Positions 26,527 to 35,671 of a stretch of 64,000 bases of DNA are shown here, in pieces (within the stretch, counting starts at the first letter, position 1; the number at the start of each line of letters is the position of its first letter). The DNA comes from Flavobacterium gawalongense. GTDB lineage: Bacteria > Bacteroidota > Bacteroidia > Flavobacteriales > Flavobacteriaceae. The position numbers were made by a program, and so were the translations under genes. The notes under the pieces are model-generated. The model ran no database searches. It had not been told where the DNA came from and saw only the letters and a list, made by a program, of their open reading frames with translations. The DNA is taken from positions 1-64,000 of the forward strand of contig NZ_VJZP01000001.1 in the NCBI RefSeq assembly GCF_007097265.1, written 5' to 3'.

Positions 26527-26620
26527 CAAATTTAATGAAATTCTATTTGGGAATGGTAGCTTATTTAATCATAAAAAAAACAAAAAACCTATACTATTTA
26601 TAAAACAGTATAGGTTTAAT
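26527..26620. repeat. Duplicated intergenic segment, copy next to ribH
   Basis: This matches the spacer at 25679-25765 over its first ~60 bases. On the minus strand it provides TAAATTTG (26527-26534) 42 bp before the DUF6624 start. Confidence 0.7.
26583..26620 (-). terminator. ribH terminator
   Basis: Perfect 11-bp arms AAACCTATACT (26585-26595) and AGTATAGGTTT (26607-26617), with a T-rich tract beyond on the minus strand. Confidence 0.75.
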
Positions 26621-26638
26621 AATTATTAATTTTATTAT

Positions 26639-27214
26639 TTATTCCTTTAACTCTAAAGGCGATCCTTCTTCTATTTGGATAGCCCCTGCAGACAATAAAT
26701 GTTGATTATCTATTTGATGTGACAACGAAGCTTGTTGACGAATATAGGCCATTTTTATAGCCGCAATAGCAGCTTCAGTACCTTTGTTACCGTGAATTCC
26801 TCCACTTCTATCAATGGATTGTTGCATGGTATTATCAGTCAAAACACAAAAAATAACCGGAATATCAGTTTGTACATTCAAATCTTTAATTCCTTGAGTT
26901 ACTCCTTCACACACAAAATCAAAATGCTTGGTTTGCCCCTGAATTACACATCCAATAGCAATAACAGCATCAACATTCTGCGTTTGCAACATTTTCTTTG
27001 ATCCATATATAAGCTCAAAGCTTCCTGGAACATTCCAGCGAATAATATGCTGGGATGGAACTTGGTTTTCCAAAAGGGCTTCTATAGCACCTTTATAAAG
27101 TCCTTCAGTTATAGAATCATTCCATTCTGAAACAACAATCCCAAAGCGAAAATCTTTCGCATTTGGGACTGAATTTTTATCGTAGTCGGATAAATTTTTA
27201 TTTACGGTAGCCAT
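26639..27214 (-). CDS. ribH: 6,7-dimethyl-8-ribityllumazine synthase
   Basis: 191 residues, with a ~20-residue N-terminal extension and a C-terminal tail beyond the ~155-residue core. Core motifs: FGIVVSEWNDSITEGLYKGA, VPGSFELIYGSKKM, VIAIGCVIQGQTKHFDFVCE and PVIFCVLTDNTMQQSIDRSG. It condenses 5-amino-6-ribitylaminouracil with dihydroxybutanone phosphate in the penultimate step of riboflavin synthesis, in an icosahedral assembly. It follows the TPR gene on the minus strand. Confidence 0.97.
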   Translation of the reverse strand: MATVNKNLSDYDKNSVPNAKDFRFGIVVSEWNDSITEGLYKGAIEALLENQVPSQHIIRWNVPGSFELIYGSKKMLQTQNVDAVIAIGCVIQGQTKHFDFVCEGVTQGIKDLNVQTDIPVIFCVLTDNTMQQSIDRSGGIHGNKGTEAAIAAIKMAYIRQQASLSHQIDNQHLLSAGAIQIEEGSPLELKE

Positions 27215-27221
27215 TTTTTTT

Positions 27222-27298
27222 AGTTTTTAGTGTACAGTTTTCCGTTTTCAGTGTGCAGAATAAACTGCTTACTTCAAACTGATAACTGAATACTTATT
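27222..27298. repeat. Heptad-type intergenic repeat (CAGT variant) between ribH and TPR gene
   Basis: AGTGTACAGTTTTCCGTTTTCAGTGTGCAG and, after a gap, AACTGATAACTGAATACT: 7- to 8-bp units of the same general design as the GTTTAAA repeats but with a different core word. Confidence 0.45.
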
Positions 27299-27300
27299 TA

Positions 27301-28074
27301 TTATTGTGCTAATCCTATCAAAACGTCAATTGAAGCCGCTTCTGGAGTTGCATCAAAATTATCTTTAATATCTGTGAAATATTTTAAGGCGTCTTCTTTA
27401 TTTCCTAATCCTAAAGCAGTTTTTCCAGCTTTTAGCAAGAAACGTGGTGTTGTAAAATCATTTTTATTTGACTCAGCAGCTTTTACGTAATTTTCCAAAG
27501 CTTCTTTCGGTTGATTTTTTTGAGAATAGGCATCTCCTATTGCTCCTTTTGCCAAAGCACCCAAAACAATATCTTCAGACTTGAATTTACCTAAATACTC
27601 AATCGCTTCAGTGTATTTTCCTGTATTCAAATAAGCAATACCTGCATAATAATTAGCTAAATTTCCTGCATCTGTTCCAGAATATTCATCAGCAATTTTT
27701 AAAAATCCAAATTTCCCTTCTGAACCATTCAAAGACAACTTATATAATGAATCACTCGCCACTCCATCGGTAGCTTTTTGAAAATTTTGTTGAGCAACAA
27801 ACATTTCATTTGCAGCCTCGTCTTGTTGTGGAGCAGCAATAAATTTTTGGTAGGCTAAATAACCAACAGTTAATATCGCAACACCTGCAACTAATCCAAT
27901 AATGATTTTTTGATTTCTGGCTACCCAATTCTCCGTTAACGAAGCTGTTTCATCTAATTTAGAAAAAACACCTGCAGTTGTGCTATCTTTTTCGTCAACC
28001 TTTACCTCTTCAACTGTATCTTTTACTTCTTTTTCTTTTGGTGCTTTATATCCTCTTTTACTGTAAGTAGCCAT
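27301..28074 (-). CDS. Tetratricopeptide repeat membrane protein
   Basis: 257 residues with YfgM-like organisation: a cytoplasmic lysine-rich N-terminus, one membrane helix near residues 58-76 (IIIGLVAGVAILTVGYLAYQ), then a periplasmic TPR solenoid (NYYAGIAYLNTGKYTEAIEY, GDAYSQKNQPKEALENYVKA, ALGLGNKEDALKYFTDIKDN). YfgM-type proteins help periplasmic folding at the Sec translocon; whether that holds here is inference. It heads the TPR-ribH transcript, divergent from recF. Confidence 0.88.
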   Translation of the reverse strand: MATYSKRGYKAPKEKEVKDTVEEVKVDEKDSTTAGVFSKLDETASLTENWVARNQKIIIGLVAGVAILTVGYLAYQKFIAAPQQDEAANEMFVAQQNFQKATDGVASDSLYKLSLNGSEGKFGFLKIADEYSGTDAGNLANYYAGIAYLNTGKYTEAIEYLGKFKSEDIVLGALAKGAIGDAYSQKNQPKEALENYVKAAESNKNDFTTPRFLLKAGKTALGLGNKEDALKYFTDIKDNFDATPEAASIDVLIGLAQ

Positions 28075-28096
28075 TTAATTTTAATTTAGTGAGTCG

Positions 28097-28104
28097 CAAA
28101 AATA
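28097..28104 (-). promoter_or_regulatory. -7 element of the TPR-ribH transcript
   Basis: TATTTTTG on the minus strand followed by CGAC, 23 bp before the start codon. Confidence 0.55.
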
Positions 28105-28306
28105 AAATTTTTATTCAAACCGACATAAAAAATATGCTTTTATATTTAAAAAAAATATCCTAAGAGGTTCTTTCTTTCCAAAGACAAAATAATTACCATA
28201 GAAAAAATGGAAAAGCCATTTTTATCGATATTTTTCAATAATTTGCACCCACTTTGAAAAACTCATTCAAAAACATCAAAGTTCTCAATACCAGCAAGCC
28301 TTACCC

Positions 28307-29386
28307 ATGTATTTAAAAAAAATTTCATTATTCAATTATAAGAATTTTTCGGAAGCAAATTTCGATTTTGACAGCAAAATAAATTGTTTTGTAGGTAAAA
28401 ATGGTATTGGAAAGACTAATGTGCTGGATGCGATCTACCATTTGTCTTATGGAAAAAGCTATTTCAACCCATTAGCCGTTCAGAATATAAAACACGGAGA
28501 AGAGTTCTTTGTAATTGATGCTGAATTTGAAAAAAACGAAAGAAATGAACAAATCCTTTGCAGTTTAAAGAAAGGCCAAAAAAAAATATTGAAACGCAAC
28601 GGGAAAGCGTACGATAAATTTTCAGATCATATCGGTTTTATTCCTTTGGTTATCATTTCACCAGCCGACAGGGATTTGATTGTAGAAGGCAGCGAAACCA
28701 GAAGAAAATTCATGGATAGCGTCATTTCGCAACTGGACTCCCATTATTTGCAACAACTCATTCAATATCAAAAAGTAATGAGTCAACGTAATGCATTGCT
28801 GAAATATTTTGCACTGAACCATGTTTTCGAAAACGATACGCTCTCTATATATAATGAGCAGCTCAACAGTTTTGGGAATTATATTTTCGAAAAAAGAAAA
28901 CAATTTATCGACCAGTTCATTCCTATTTTCAATGTTCACCATCAAGCTATAACCGGTTCGCAGGAAACCGTTCAACTCGTATATGAAAGTCATTTATTCG
29001 AAAAAGATTTGCTGACCCTTTTACAGGAAAACATCAACAAGGATCGCGCTTTACATTATACAAGTGTGGGGATTCATAAAGACGATTTAGCATTTGAAAT
29101 TGACCAACATCCTATCAAAAAATTTGGCTCTCAGGGTCAACAAAAATCGTTTTTAATCGCTTTAAAATTAGCACAATTTGAATTTCTAAAAAAGCAAAGT
29201 GGTGTGAAACCGATTTTACTTTTTGATGACATCTTTGATAAACTGGATGAAAGTCGCGTAGCCAAAATAATCGAAATGGTCAACAGCGATACTTTTGGAC
29301 AACTTTTTATTTCAGACACACATCCGGAGCGCACGGAAGCCATTGTAAAATCGACACATCAGACGTATAAAATTTTCAACTTATAA
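28307..29386 (+). CDS. recF: DNA replication and repair protein RecF
   Basis: 359 residues. Walker A is [20 protein letters not shown] near residues 30-50; the ABC signature region is [20 protein letters not shown]; Walker B is [16 protein letters not shown]. An SMC-like ATPase that loads RecA at gaps through RecO/RecR. The N-terminus [20 protein letters not shown] is typical for the family. It is divergent from the TPR gene. Confidence 0.97.
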   Translation: MYLKKISLFNYKNFSEANFDFDSKINCFVGKNGIGKTNVLDAIYHLSYGKSYFNPLAVQNIKHGEEFFVIDAEFEKNERNEQILCSLKKGQKKILKRNGKAYDKFSDHIGFIPLVIISPADRDLIVEGSETRRKFMDSVISQLDSHYLQQLIQYQKVMSQRNALLKYFALNHVFENDTLSIYNEQLNSFGNYIFEKRKQFIDQFIPIFNVHHQAITGSQETVQLVYESHLFEKDLLTLLQENINKDRALHYTSVGIHKDDLAFEIDQHPIKKFGSQGQQKSFLIALKLAQFEFLKKQSGVKPILLFDDIFDKLDESRVAKIIEMVNSDTFGQLFISDTHPERTEAIVKSTHQTYKIFNL

Positions 29387-29463
29387 CTTTTATTTAATAA
29401 TTTAAAAGGTTCGGAAATTTAAAAATTACCTAATTTAGCCTATTCCAATTTAAAATCACATCA

Positions 29464-30162
29464 ATGAAATTTCATTCTATATTTCTGTTAATCCTATCTT
29501 TTATAGTTTTATCCTGCAACGGTCAAACTTCAAAAAACGTAAAAACTATTGAAGCCGAAGCTTTTGCAGAAAAAATTGCAGCAACTCCAAATCCACAAAT
29601 CCTTGATGTACGAACTCCTGAAGAATTTGCATCGGATCATATTGACAATGCGAAAAATGTAAATTGGCTTAGCAATGATTTTGTTACAAATGCCGAAAAA
29701 TTCGACAAATCAAAACCTGTTTTTGTGTATTGCAAAAGCGGAGGAAGAAGTCAAAAAGCTGCTGAAAAACTAAACGAATTAGGTTTTACAACCATATACC
29801 AATTAGAAGGCGGAATATTAAAATGGGATGCTGCGGAACTTTCTAAACCAAGTGATAAAATCATAGGCCTATCAGTTCAGAAATACAACAAACTATTAAA
29901 CTCAGATAAAAAAGTACTGATTAATTTTTATGCTGAATGGTGTGCACCATGCAAAAAAATGACACCATATATTTTGCAAATGCAAAAAGAATTAGCGGAC
30001 AAAGTGACCATAATTCGATTAAATGCCGACGAAAATAAAACCCTGCTTTCAGAAATGAAAATCAGTGAACTTCCTACCTTATTATTATATGAAAACAAAG
30101 AAGTAAAATGGAAACATTCTGGTTTTATAAGTGAAAACGATTTAAGAAAACAATTACAATAG
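29464..30162 (+). CDS. Rhodanese-thioredoxin fusion lipoprotein
   Basis: 232 residues. A lipoprotein signal (IVLSCNGQ, Cys 18) is followed by a rhodanese domain (about 35-120) with QILDVRTPEEFASDHIDNA and the persulfide loop VYCKSGGRSQKA. A thioredoxin domain (about 135-232) follows, with FYAEWCAPCKKMTPY. The lipobox predicts membrane attachment in the periplasm. A membrane-bound sulfur-handling plus dithiol/disulfide activity on one chain is suggested, but substrates are unknown. It starts a plus-strand group, 8 bp before the DUF2461 gene. Confidence 0.92.
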   Translation: MKFHSIFLLILSFIVLSCNGQTSKNVKTIEAEAFAEKIAATPNPQILDVRTPEEFASDHIDNAKNVNWLSNDFVTNAEKFDKSKPVFVYCKSGGRSQKAAEKLNELGFTTIYQLEGGILKWDAAELSKPSDKIIGLSVQKYNKLLNSDKKVLINFYAEWCAPCKKMTPYILQMQKELADKVTIIRLNADENKTLLSEMKISELPTLLLYENKEVKWKHSGFISENDLRKQLQ

Positions 30163-30169
30163 CTTCAAG

Positions 30170-30841
30170 ATGCTTTCAAAAGATACACTACAATTTCTGG
30201 ATGATTTACAAGCCAATAACAATAGGGATTGGTTTTTGGAAAATAAAAAACGTTACGAAGCTTTCAAGAAAGACTATCATCAATTAGTTAGTGATTTCCT
30301 TGATGCCATGAAACCATTAGACTCATCGCTGGAAATGCTGGAAGTCAAAAATTGTACTTTCAGAATCAATCGTGATATCCGATTTTCTAAAGACAAGTCT
30401 CCCTATAAATCACATTTGGGTGTTTGGCTTTCTTCTGGTGCCAAAGGTCAGAATCGCTCCGGTTATTACATTCATTTAGAAAAAGGAGCCAGTTTTATTG
30501 CCGGTGGATTGTATTGTCCCGAAGCGGAGGATTTGAAAAAAATGCGAAAGGAAATTGCTTATTTCCATGATGATTTAGAAGCAATTCTTGACGAGAAACA
30601 TTTCAAAAAAGAATTTAAAGATTTTGATCGGAATGAAAAAAATACGCTAAAAAACCCACCACGAGGTTACGAAAAAGAACATCCGGCAATTGAATTTTTA
30701 AAATTAAAAAGCTTTGAGTCTTCTCAAAGAATTGATATTTCAGAAGTGACAAAAAAAGATTTTGTTGCTACAATGAGCAAAAAACTAATTGCACTAAAGC
30801 CGCTAAATGATTTTATAAATCGCGCCTTAACTTCTGAGTAA
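30170..30841 (+). CDS. DUF2461 domain protein
   Basis: 223 residues with the full DUF2461 pattern: TLQFLDDLQANNNRDWFLEN at the start, the RINRDIRFSKDKSPYKSHLG core and YYIHLEKGASFIAGGLYCPE. Function is unknown; predicted cytoplasmic. It lies 8 bp downstream of the rhodanese-thioredoxin gene and 16 bp upstream of a glycosyltransferase, so co-transcription is likely but functional linkage is not evident. Confidence 0.93.
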   Translation: MLSKDTLQFLDDLQANNNRDWFLENKKRYEAFKKDYHQLVSDFLDAMKPLDSSLEMLEVKNCTFRINRDIRFSKDKSPYKSHLGVWLSSGAKGQNRSGYYIHLEKGASFIAGGLYCPEAEDLKKMRKEIAYFHDDLEAILDEKHFKKEFKDFDRNEKNTLKNPPRGYEKEHPAIEFLKLKSFESSQRIDISEVTKKDFVATMSKKLIALKPLNDFINRALTSE

Positions 30842-30856
30842 TTTCAATTTATACCG

Positions 30857-31924
30857 ATGAAAAAAAAGAAAATACTTTTTCTGGGAGAATCCTATAGAGC
30901 TGATGCCATCACTTGGATGAACGGTCTCAGGGAATTTGGTGATTTTGAAATTATCACTTGGGAATTAAAAACATCCAACAATAATCTTAAAAACCGAATT
31001 TTAAGGATTTTCGAATTTGAATTAGCATTTTTTAGAATTAGAAAAATAATAAAATTACACAAACCAGATATGGTAATTGCAGAGAGAACTACAAGTTACG
31101 GCTTTCTTGCTGCATTATGCGGTGTAAAACCAGTGGCGATTGCACAACAAGGCAGAACCGATTTATGGCCTGAAAAATCCATTCTATTACCTTTAAAAAA
31201 ACTTATTCAGCACTATGCCTTTCAAAAAGCGGATTTAATTCATGCTTGGGGACCAGTGATGACTATTTCTATGATCAAGGCCAATGTTGATATGAATAAA
31301 GTTTTGGTTTTACCAAAGGGAATTAATTTGGAAAAATTCGGGAATAAAAACAATGCTAATCCTGAAAAAATCAGCGCTATCGTAACGCGCTCTTTATTGC
31401 CGGAATACCGTCATGCTATTATTTTAAAATCTTTTGCCATTCTAAACCAAAAGGGAATTGATTTCGTACTTACCATTATAGGAGAAGGAACACAACTATC
31501 GACTTTGAAAGATTTATCAAAAAAATTAAATATCGAAAACAAAGTCAACTTTACAGGGAGAATTCCAAATACAGCATTACCAAAATTATTGCAAAAATCT
31601 AACATTTACATCAGCATGCCTATTACTGAAGGTGTTTCGGCCTCTTTATTTGAAGCGATGGCTACTAATTGTTATCCAATTGTAACCGATATTCCAGGAA
31701 ATCAAAGTTGGATTAAACACCGAGAAAATGGACAATTAGTCACCGTTGATGATTTTGAAATGCTCGCAGAAGAATTAATCTGGGCATTTGAAAATAGCGA
31801 ATATCGAAATAATGTCGTTTTGAAAAACAGAAAGTTTGTAGAACAAAATGCTGATTACAATATAAACATGAAAATTATTGCCAACAAATACCACGAATTA
31901 ATCAACACAAACAGCCCCAACTAA
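30857..31924 (+). CDS. Glycosyltransferase (GT4-like)
   Basis: 355 residues with GT-B features: an N-terminal half with KKILFLGESYRADAITWMNG, and a C-terminal nucleotide-sugar half with LTIIGEGTQLSTLKDLSKKL, VNFTGRIPN and the E-x7-E region ITEGVSASLFEAMATNCYP. No membrane helix. The donor and acceptor are unknown. The start of asnB follows after 2 bp, which suggests joint expression and a possible role in making an amidated surface glycan. Confidence 0.9.
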   Translation: MKKKKILFLGESYRADAITWMNGLREFGDFEIITWELKTSNNNLKNRILRIFEFELAFFRIRKIIKLHKPDMVIAERTTSYGFLAALCGVKPVAIAQQGRTDLWPEKSILLPLKKLIQHYAFQKADLIHAWGPVMTISMIKANVDMNKVLVLPKGINLEKFGNKNNANPEKISAIVTRSLLPEYRHAIILKSFAILNQKGIDFVLTIIGEGTQLSTLKDLSKKLNIENKVNFTGRIPNTALPKLLQKSNIYISMPITEGVSASLFEAMATNCYPIVTDIPGNQSWIKHRENGQLVTVDDFEMLAEELIWAFENSEYRNNVVLKNRKFVEQNADYNINMKIIANKYHELINTNSPN

Positions 31925-31926
31925 CT

Positions 31927-33774
31927 ATGTGTGGAATTAATGGAATCTTGCATTTACAATCACAAAAAAAAGTGGACGAACGTATTCTTACTAAGATGCG
32001 CGATTTACTGGAACACCGCGGACCTGATGATAAAGGATTATTCATCGAAAATAATATTGGTTTTGGACACAGAAGACTTTCAATTCTGGATGTTTCCTCA
32101 GCAGGACACCAACCTTTTCTGTCGGATGATGGGAGATATGTGCTCGTTTATAATGGTGAAATCTATAATTACAAAGAATTTTATCCTGAATTAAAAAGCA
32201 ATGGATTTGATATTAGAACCACTTCGGATACCGAAGTTTTAATGAAATTATTCCAACTGCATGGTTTAAAAATGCTCAACCGCCTCAACGGAATGTTTGC
32301 TTTTGCTATTTGGGATAAAATGGAAAAAAAGTTAATTGTTGTTCGGGACAGAATGGGCGTTAAACCTTTATATTATTCTTTTTACAACGAAACTTTTTAT
32401 TTTGCATCCGAACAAAAAGCACTTTTCACGGCTGGAGTTCCTACTAAAATGGCACAAGACGGACTGGAAGAATACATTTTTAACCGATTTGTAGCCGGTG
32501 AAAATACATTGTATCAAAATGTAAAAAAAATATTGCCCGGACATATCATGACCATTCATGAAGATGGAAAAACCACTACCGAAAAATGGTGGAATTTAAA
32601 AAAGGAAATTCAAAATCAACCCAAAATTCAAAATCCGGTGGAATGGTTTCGAGAAACTTTTGACGATTCCATAAAATTGCGAATGGTAAGTGACGTTCCT
32701 GTTGGTGTATTATTGAGTGGCGGACTGGATTCTTCCTCCATTTTAGCTTCATTACACCACCAAAATTACAAAGACATACAAACTTTTAATATTGGTTTCA
32801 AAGAAAAAGAACATAACGAAGCACATTTAGCTAAAATGATGGCTGAGAAATTCGATTATGGTTTTCATACGATGCAATTGGAGGATACAAATCTGTATGA
32901 TAAATTAATAAGTTCGACTTATTTTCAGGACGAACCAATTATGCATTTGAGTGAACCACATCTTTTGGCAGTTTCACAAATGGCAAAACCATCGGTAAAA
33001 GTAGTGCTTTCCGGTGAAGGCGCTGATGAATTAATGGGAGGTTATGTGCGATACAAAGCCTTGCAATATCCATCGTTATTGAATTCCATAGCAACCATTG
33101 GTAATTTAGATGTTTTTACAAAAAAACCACGGTACGAAAAGTTAACACGTTACGCACAAATCATTAAAAAATCTGATTTAGTAATATATAACGGCTCTAA
33201 TATTTATCCCAATGATATTGCGGAAACCTTTGGAATTAATACGCCTCCAAAAAACGAATACAGAAAACAAATTTATAAAGAAGCAAAATCTTTATATCCG
33301 AATAATTTACGCCGACAAGCACTTTATTTTGACCAACATACCTATTTATGCTCGCTTCTGGACAGGAATGACCGTTGCACAATGGGCGCATCCATTGAAT
33401 GTCGGGAACCATTTTTAGATCCAAGATTAATTGTTGGATTAGGTTCATTGGAAGATAAATGGCTATTTACAGGAAAAAAATGGAAATTCATTCTAAAAAA
33501 AGCAATGCAAGAACGCTTGCCAGACGAAATTCTAAAATTCAGGAAAGTAGGATTGAGTGCTCCTTGGGGAGATTACATCACAAAAAGCCCCGCTTTTAAA
33601 GAAGAGTTAGAATCTTTTTCCAAAAGTGATTTGTTCCAAATTCCTTATTTTGAACATATAAACATTGAGAAACTCGTTCAGAATTTACAAAAAGGAGACA
33701 GTCGAATGACTTCTTACATCATGCCTTTATTTATGATGCATATCTGGATGAAAACGTATGCAACTAAATTTTAA
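31927..33774 (+). CDS. asnB: Asparagine synthase (glutamine-hydrolysing)
   Basis: 615 residues. It begins MCGINGIL, exposing Cys2 as the class II glutamine amidotransferase nucleophile, with EHRGPDDKG and YNGEIYNYKEF. The synthetase domain has the PP-loop GVLLSGGLDSSSILAS near residue 260 and SGEGADELMGGYVRYK. It transfers ammonia from glutamine to an AMP-activated carboxylate. Its length and neighbouring glycosyltransferase fit the AsnB variants found in surface-polysaccharide loci, so the true acceptor may be a sugar acid rather than aspartate. Confidence 0.93.
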   Translation: MCGINGILHLQSQKKVDERILTKMRDLLEHRGPDDKGLFIENNIGFGHRRLSILDVSSAGHQPFLSDDGRYVLVYNGEIYNYKEFYPELKSNGFDIRTTSDTEVLMKLFQLHGLKMLNRLNGMFAFAIWDKMEKKLIVVRDRMGVKPLYYSFYNETFYFASEQKALFTAGVPTKMAQDGLEEYIFNRFVAGENTLYQNVKKILPGHIMTIHEDGKTTTEKWWNLKKEIQNQPKIQNPVEWFRETFDDSIKLRMVSDVPVGVLLSGGLDSSSILASLHHQNYKDIQTFNIGFKEKEHNEAHLAKMMAEKFDYGFHTMQLEDTNLYDKLISSTYFQDEPIMHLSEPHLLAVSQMAKPSVKVVLSGEGADELMGGYVRYKALQYPSLLNSIATIGNLDVFTKKPRYEKLTRYAQIIKKSDLVIYNGSNIYPNDIAETFGINTPPKNEYRKQIYKEAKSLYPNNLRRQALYFDQHTYLCSLLDRNDRCTMGASIECREPFLDPRLIVGLGSLEDKWLFTGKKWKFILKKAMQERLPDEILKFRKVGLSAPWGDYITKSPAFKEELESFSKSDLFQIPYFEHINIEKLVQNLQKGDSRMTSYIMPLFMMHIWMKTYATKF

Positions 33775-33822
33775 TTCTTACTTTTGACCTGGAATTAAAA
33801 AATTCAAAAAGCACTTTCTTTT

Positions 33823-34836
33823 ATGGAAATACTACATAATTTCTCTTTAAAAAAATACAATACATTTAGCATTGAAGCCAAAGCAAAACATTTCGTTGCG
33901 GTACATTCGGCAGCCGATTTGAAAACTATTTTACAAGAAAATAAATCCCAGAGAAAATTTATTTTGGGCGGCGGAAGCAATATGCTTTTGACAAAAGATA
34001 TTGATGCATTGGTTATTCATATCGATTTGAAAGGCAAAAAAATTATAGCAGAAAACGATGATTTTGTCTGGGTCGAAAGTCAGGCTGGCGAAAACTGGCA
34101 TCAATTTGTGCTTTGGGCCATCGACCAAAATTTTGGCGGTTTAGAAAACATGTCGCTAATTCCCGGAAATGTGGGAACCACTCCAGTACAAAATATTGGC
34201 GCTTATGGCGCTGAGATTAAAGACACTTTTGTTTCCTGTGAAGCGATGACCAGAGAAAATCAGGAAATTAAAACGTTTACAAAAGACGAGTGTCATTTTG
34301 GCTACCGAGAAAGCGTTTTCAAGAACGAAGTAAAAGACCAATATGTGATTACATCCGTTGTTTTTAAATTGACAAAGCGCAACCATAAAATCAATACTTC
34401 ATACGGAGATATCACAACTGAATTAGCAAAAAACAGCATCTCCAATCCTACACTAAAAGACGTTAGTAATGCCGTAATTGCTATTCGCCAAAGTAAACTA
34501 CCAGATCCGGCAGCACTGGGAAACAGCGGCAGTTTCTTTAAAAATCCTATTCTGTTGAAATCGGATTTCGAGAAAATTCATCAGCAATTTCCAGAAATGA
34601 AATATTATGACGTTTCTGAAACCGAAGTAAAAGTTCCTGCAGGATGGCTGATTGAGCAAGCCGGATTCAAAGGAAAACGTTTTGGCGATGCCGGAATCCA
34701 TAAAAACCAAGCTTTGGTTTTAGTGAATTATGGTAATGCCACCGGACAGGAAATTTTGAATATTTCGAAGAATATTCAAGAGACTATTTTTAAGACGTTT
34801 GGCATTCACATTGAGGCCGAAGTCAATGTGATATAG
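33823..34836 (+). CDS. murB: UDP-N-acetylenolpyruvoylglucosamine reductase
   Basis: 337 residues, type I MurB. Motifs: NTFSIEAKAKHFV, FILGGGSNMLLTKDIDAL (FAD binding), SLIPGNVGTTPVQNIGAYG, ECHFGYRESVFKN, and GNSGSFFKNPIL with the catalytic Ser, and AGWLIEQAGFKGKRFGDAG. It makes UDP-MurNAc with NADPH in the cytoplasm for peptidoglycan synthesis. It stands apart from other mur genes. Confidence 0.97.
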   Translation: MEILHNFSLKKYNTFSIEAKAKHFVAVHSAADLKTILQENKSQRKFILGGGSNMLLTKDIDALVIHIDLKGKKIIAENDDFVWVESQAGENWHQFVLWAIDQNFGGLENMSLIPGNVGTTPVQNIGAYGAEIKDTFVSCEAMTRENQEIKTFTKDECHFGYRESVFKNEVKDQYVITSVVFKLTKRNHKINTSYGDITTELAKNSISNPTLKDVSNAVIAIRQSKLPDPAALGNSGSFFKNPILLKSDFEKIHQQFPEMKYYDVSETEVKVPAGWLIEQAGFKGKRFGDAGIHKNQALVLVNYGNATGQEILNISKNIQETIFKTFGIHIEAEVNVI

Positions 34837-34957
34837 GTTTTAGTGTTCAGTATTCAGTCGCAGTGTTCAGCTCCGATAGAAATCGGAATATAGATTTCAG
34901 ATTATCAATTTCAAAATAGTATTTCAAAATCCCTAAATCCTAATTCTTAAATTAAAA
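34837..34957. repeat. Heptad-type intergenic repeat (GTTCAGT variant)
   Basis: TTAGTGTTCAGTATTCAGTCGCAGTGTTCAG shows 7- to 8-bp spacing of TTCAGT words, followed by an AT-rich stretch before the PaiB-like gene. It looks like a decayed member of the heptad repeat class. Confidence 0.4.
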
Positions 34958-35572
34958 ATGCACACTCCAGATATTTATAAAAACGAAAATCAAGAAGAAA
35001 TTAAAGATTTTCTAATACAGAATAGTTTTGGTATTCTAATCAATCAAACCAATGGAAAATTATGGGCAACTCATATCCCATTAGAATTGGACACTAATAA
35101 AGACGGAAAGGAAATTTTACATGGACACATTGCCAAGGAAAATCCACAATGGAAAGGTTTTGCCGATAATGACCAAGTTTTAGCTATTTTTTCCGGACCG
35201 CATTCTTATATTTCTTCCTCTTGGTATGATCATGAAAATGTACCAACATGGAACTATATTGCAGTTCATGTTTACGGGAAAATTAAAATTATCGAAGGCG
35301 ACGCGGTAATAGAATCCCTAAAAAAATTAGTGGATAAATACGAACAAAATTCTGAAAACCCTATTCGTGTGGAAGATTTGTCAAAAAAAACCATGATGCA
35401 AACACGAGGCATTGTAGCATTCGAAATAGAAATTACAGCAATTCAGGCCACGAAAAAAATGTCACAAAACCGAGATGATAAAAACTACCAAAACATCATT
35501 TCAGAGTTGGAAAAAACCAACACAAATCAGTCCATCGCTGTAGCAAATGAAATGAAGAAATGCCCCAGATAA
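34958..35572 (+). CDS. FMN-binding negative transcriptional regulator (PaiB-like)
   Basis: 204 residues with the PaiB split-barrel signature: a start MHTPDIYKNENQEEIKDFL, then LWATHIPLELD, GHIAKENPQW, FSGPHSYISSSWYDHENVPT and TWNYIAVHVYGKI. Family members bind FMN; some repress sporulation or protease genes in Bacillus, but no such role is known in Bacteroidetes, so it may be an oxidoreductase or heme-related protein. Single gene. Confidence 0.92.
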   Translation: MHTPDIYKNENQEEIKDFLIQNSFGILINQTNGKLWATHIPLELDTNKDGKEILHGHIAKENPQWKGFADNDQVLAIFSGPHSYISSSWYDHENVPTWNYIAVHVYGKIKIIEGDAVIESLKKLVDKYEQNSENPIRVEDLSKKTMMQTRGIVAFEIEITAIQATKKMSQNRDDKNYQNIISELEKTNTNQSIAVANEMKKCPR

Positions 35573-35621
35573 ATTCTTTCAAAATTCATACTTTATAATT
35601 TACAATTCATAATTCTATTCA

Positions 35622-35629
35622 TACCTTTG
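35622..35629 (+). promoter_or_regulatory. -7 element for the GT2 / sigma factor transcript
   Basis: TACCTTTG followed by CAC, 43 bp before the GT2 start. Confidence 0.55.
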
Positions 35630-35671
35630 CACTCTCCCGAAATTTCGGTATTAAAAACTCATTAAACTCAG

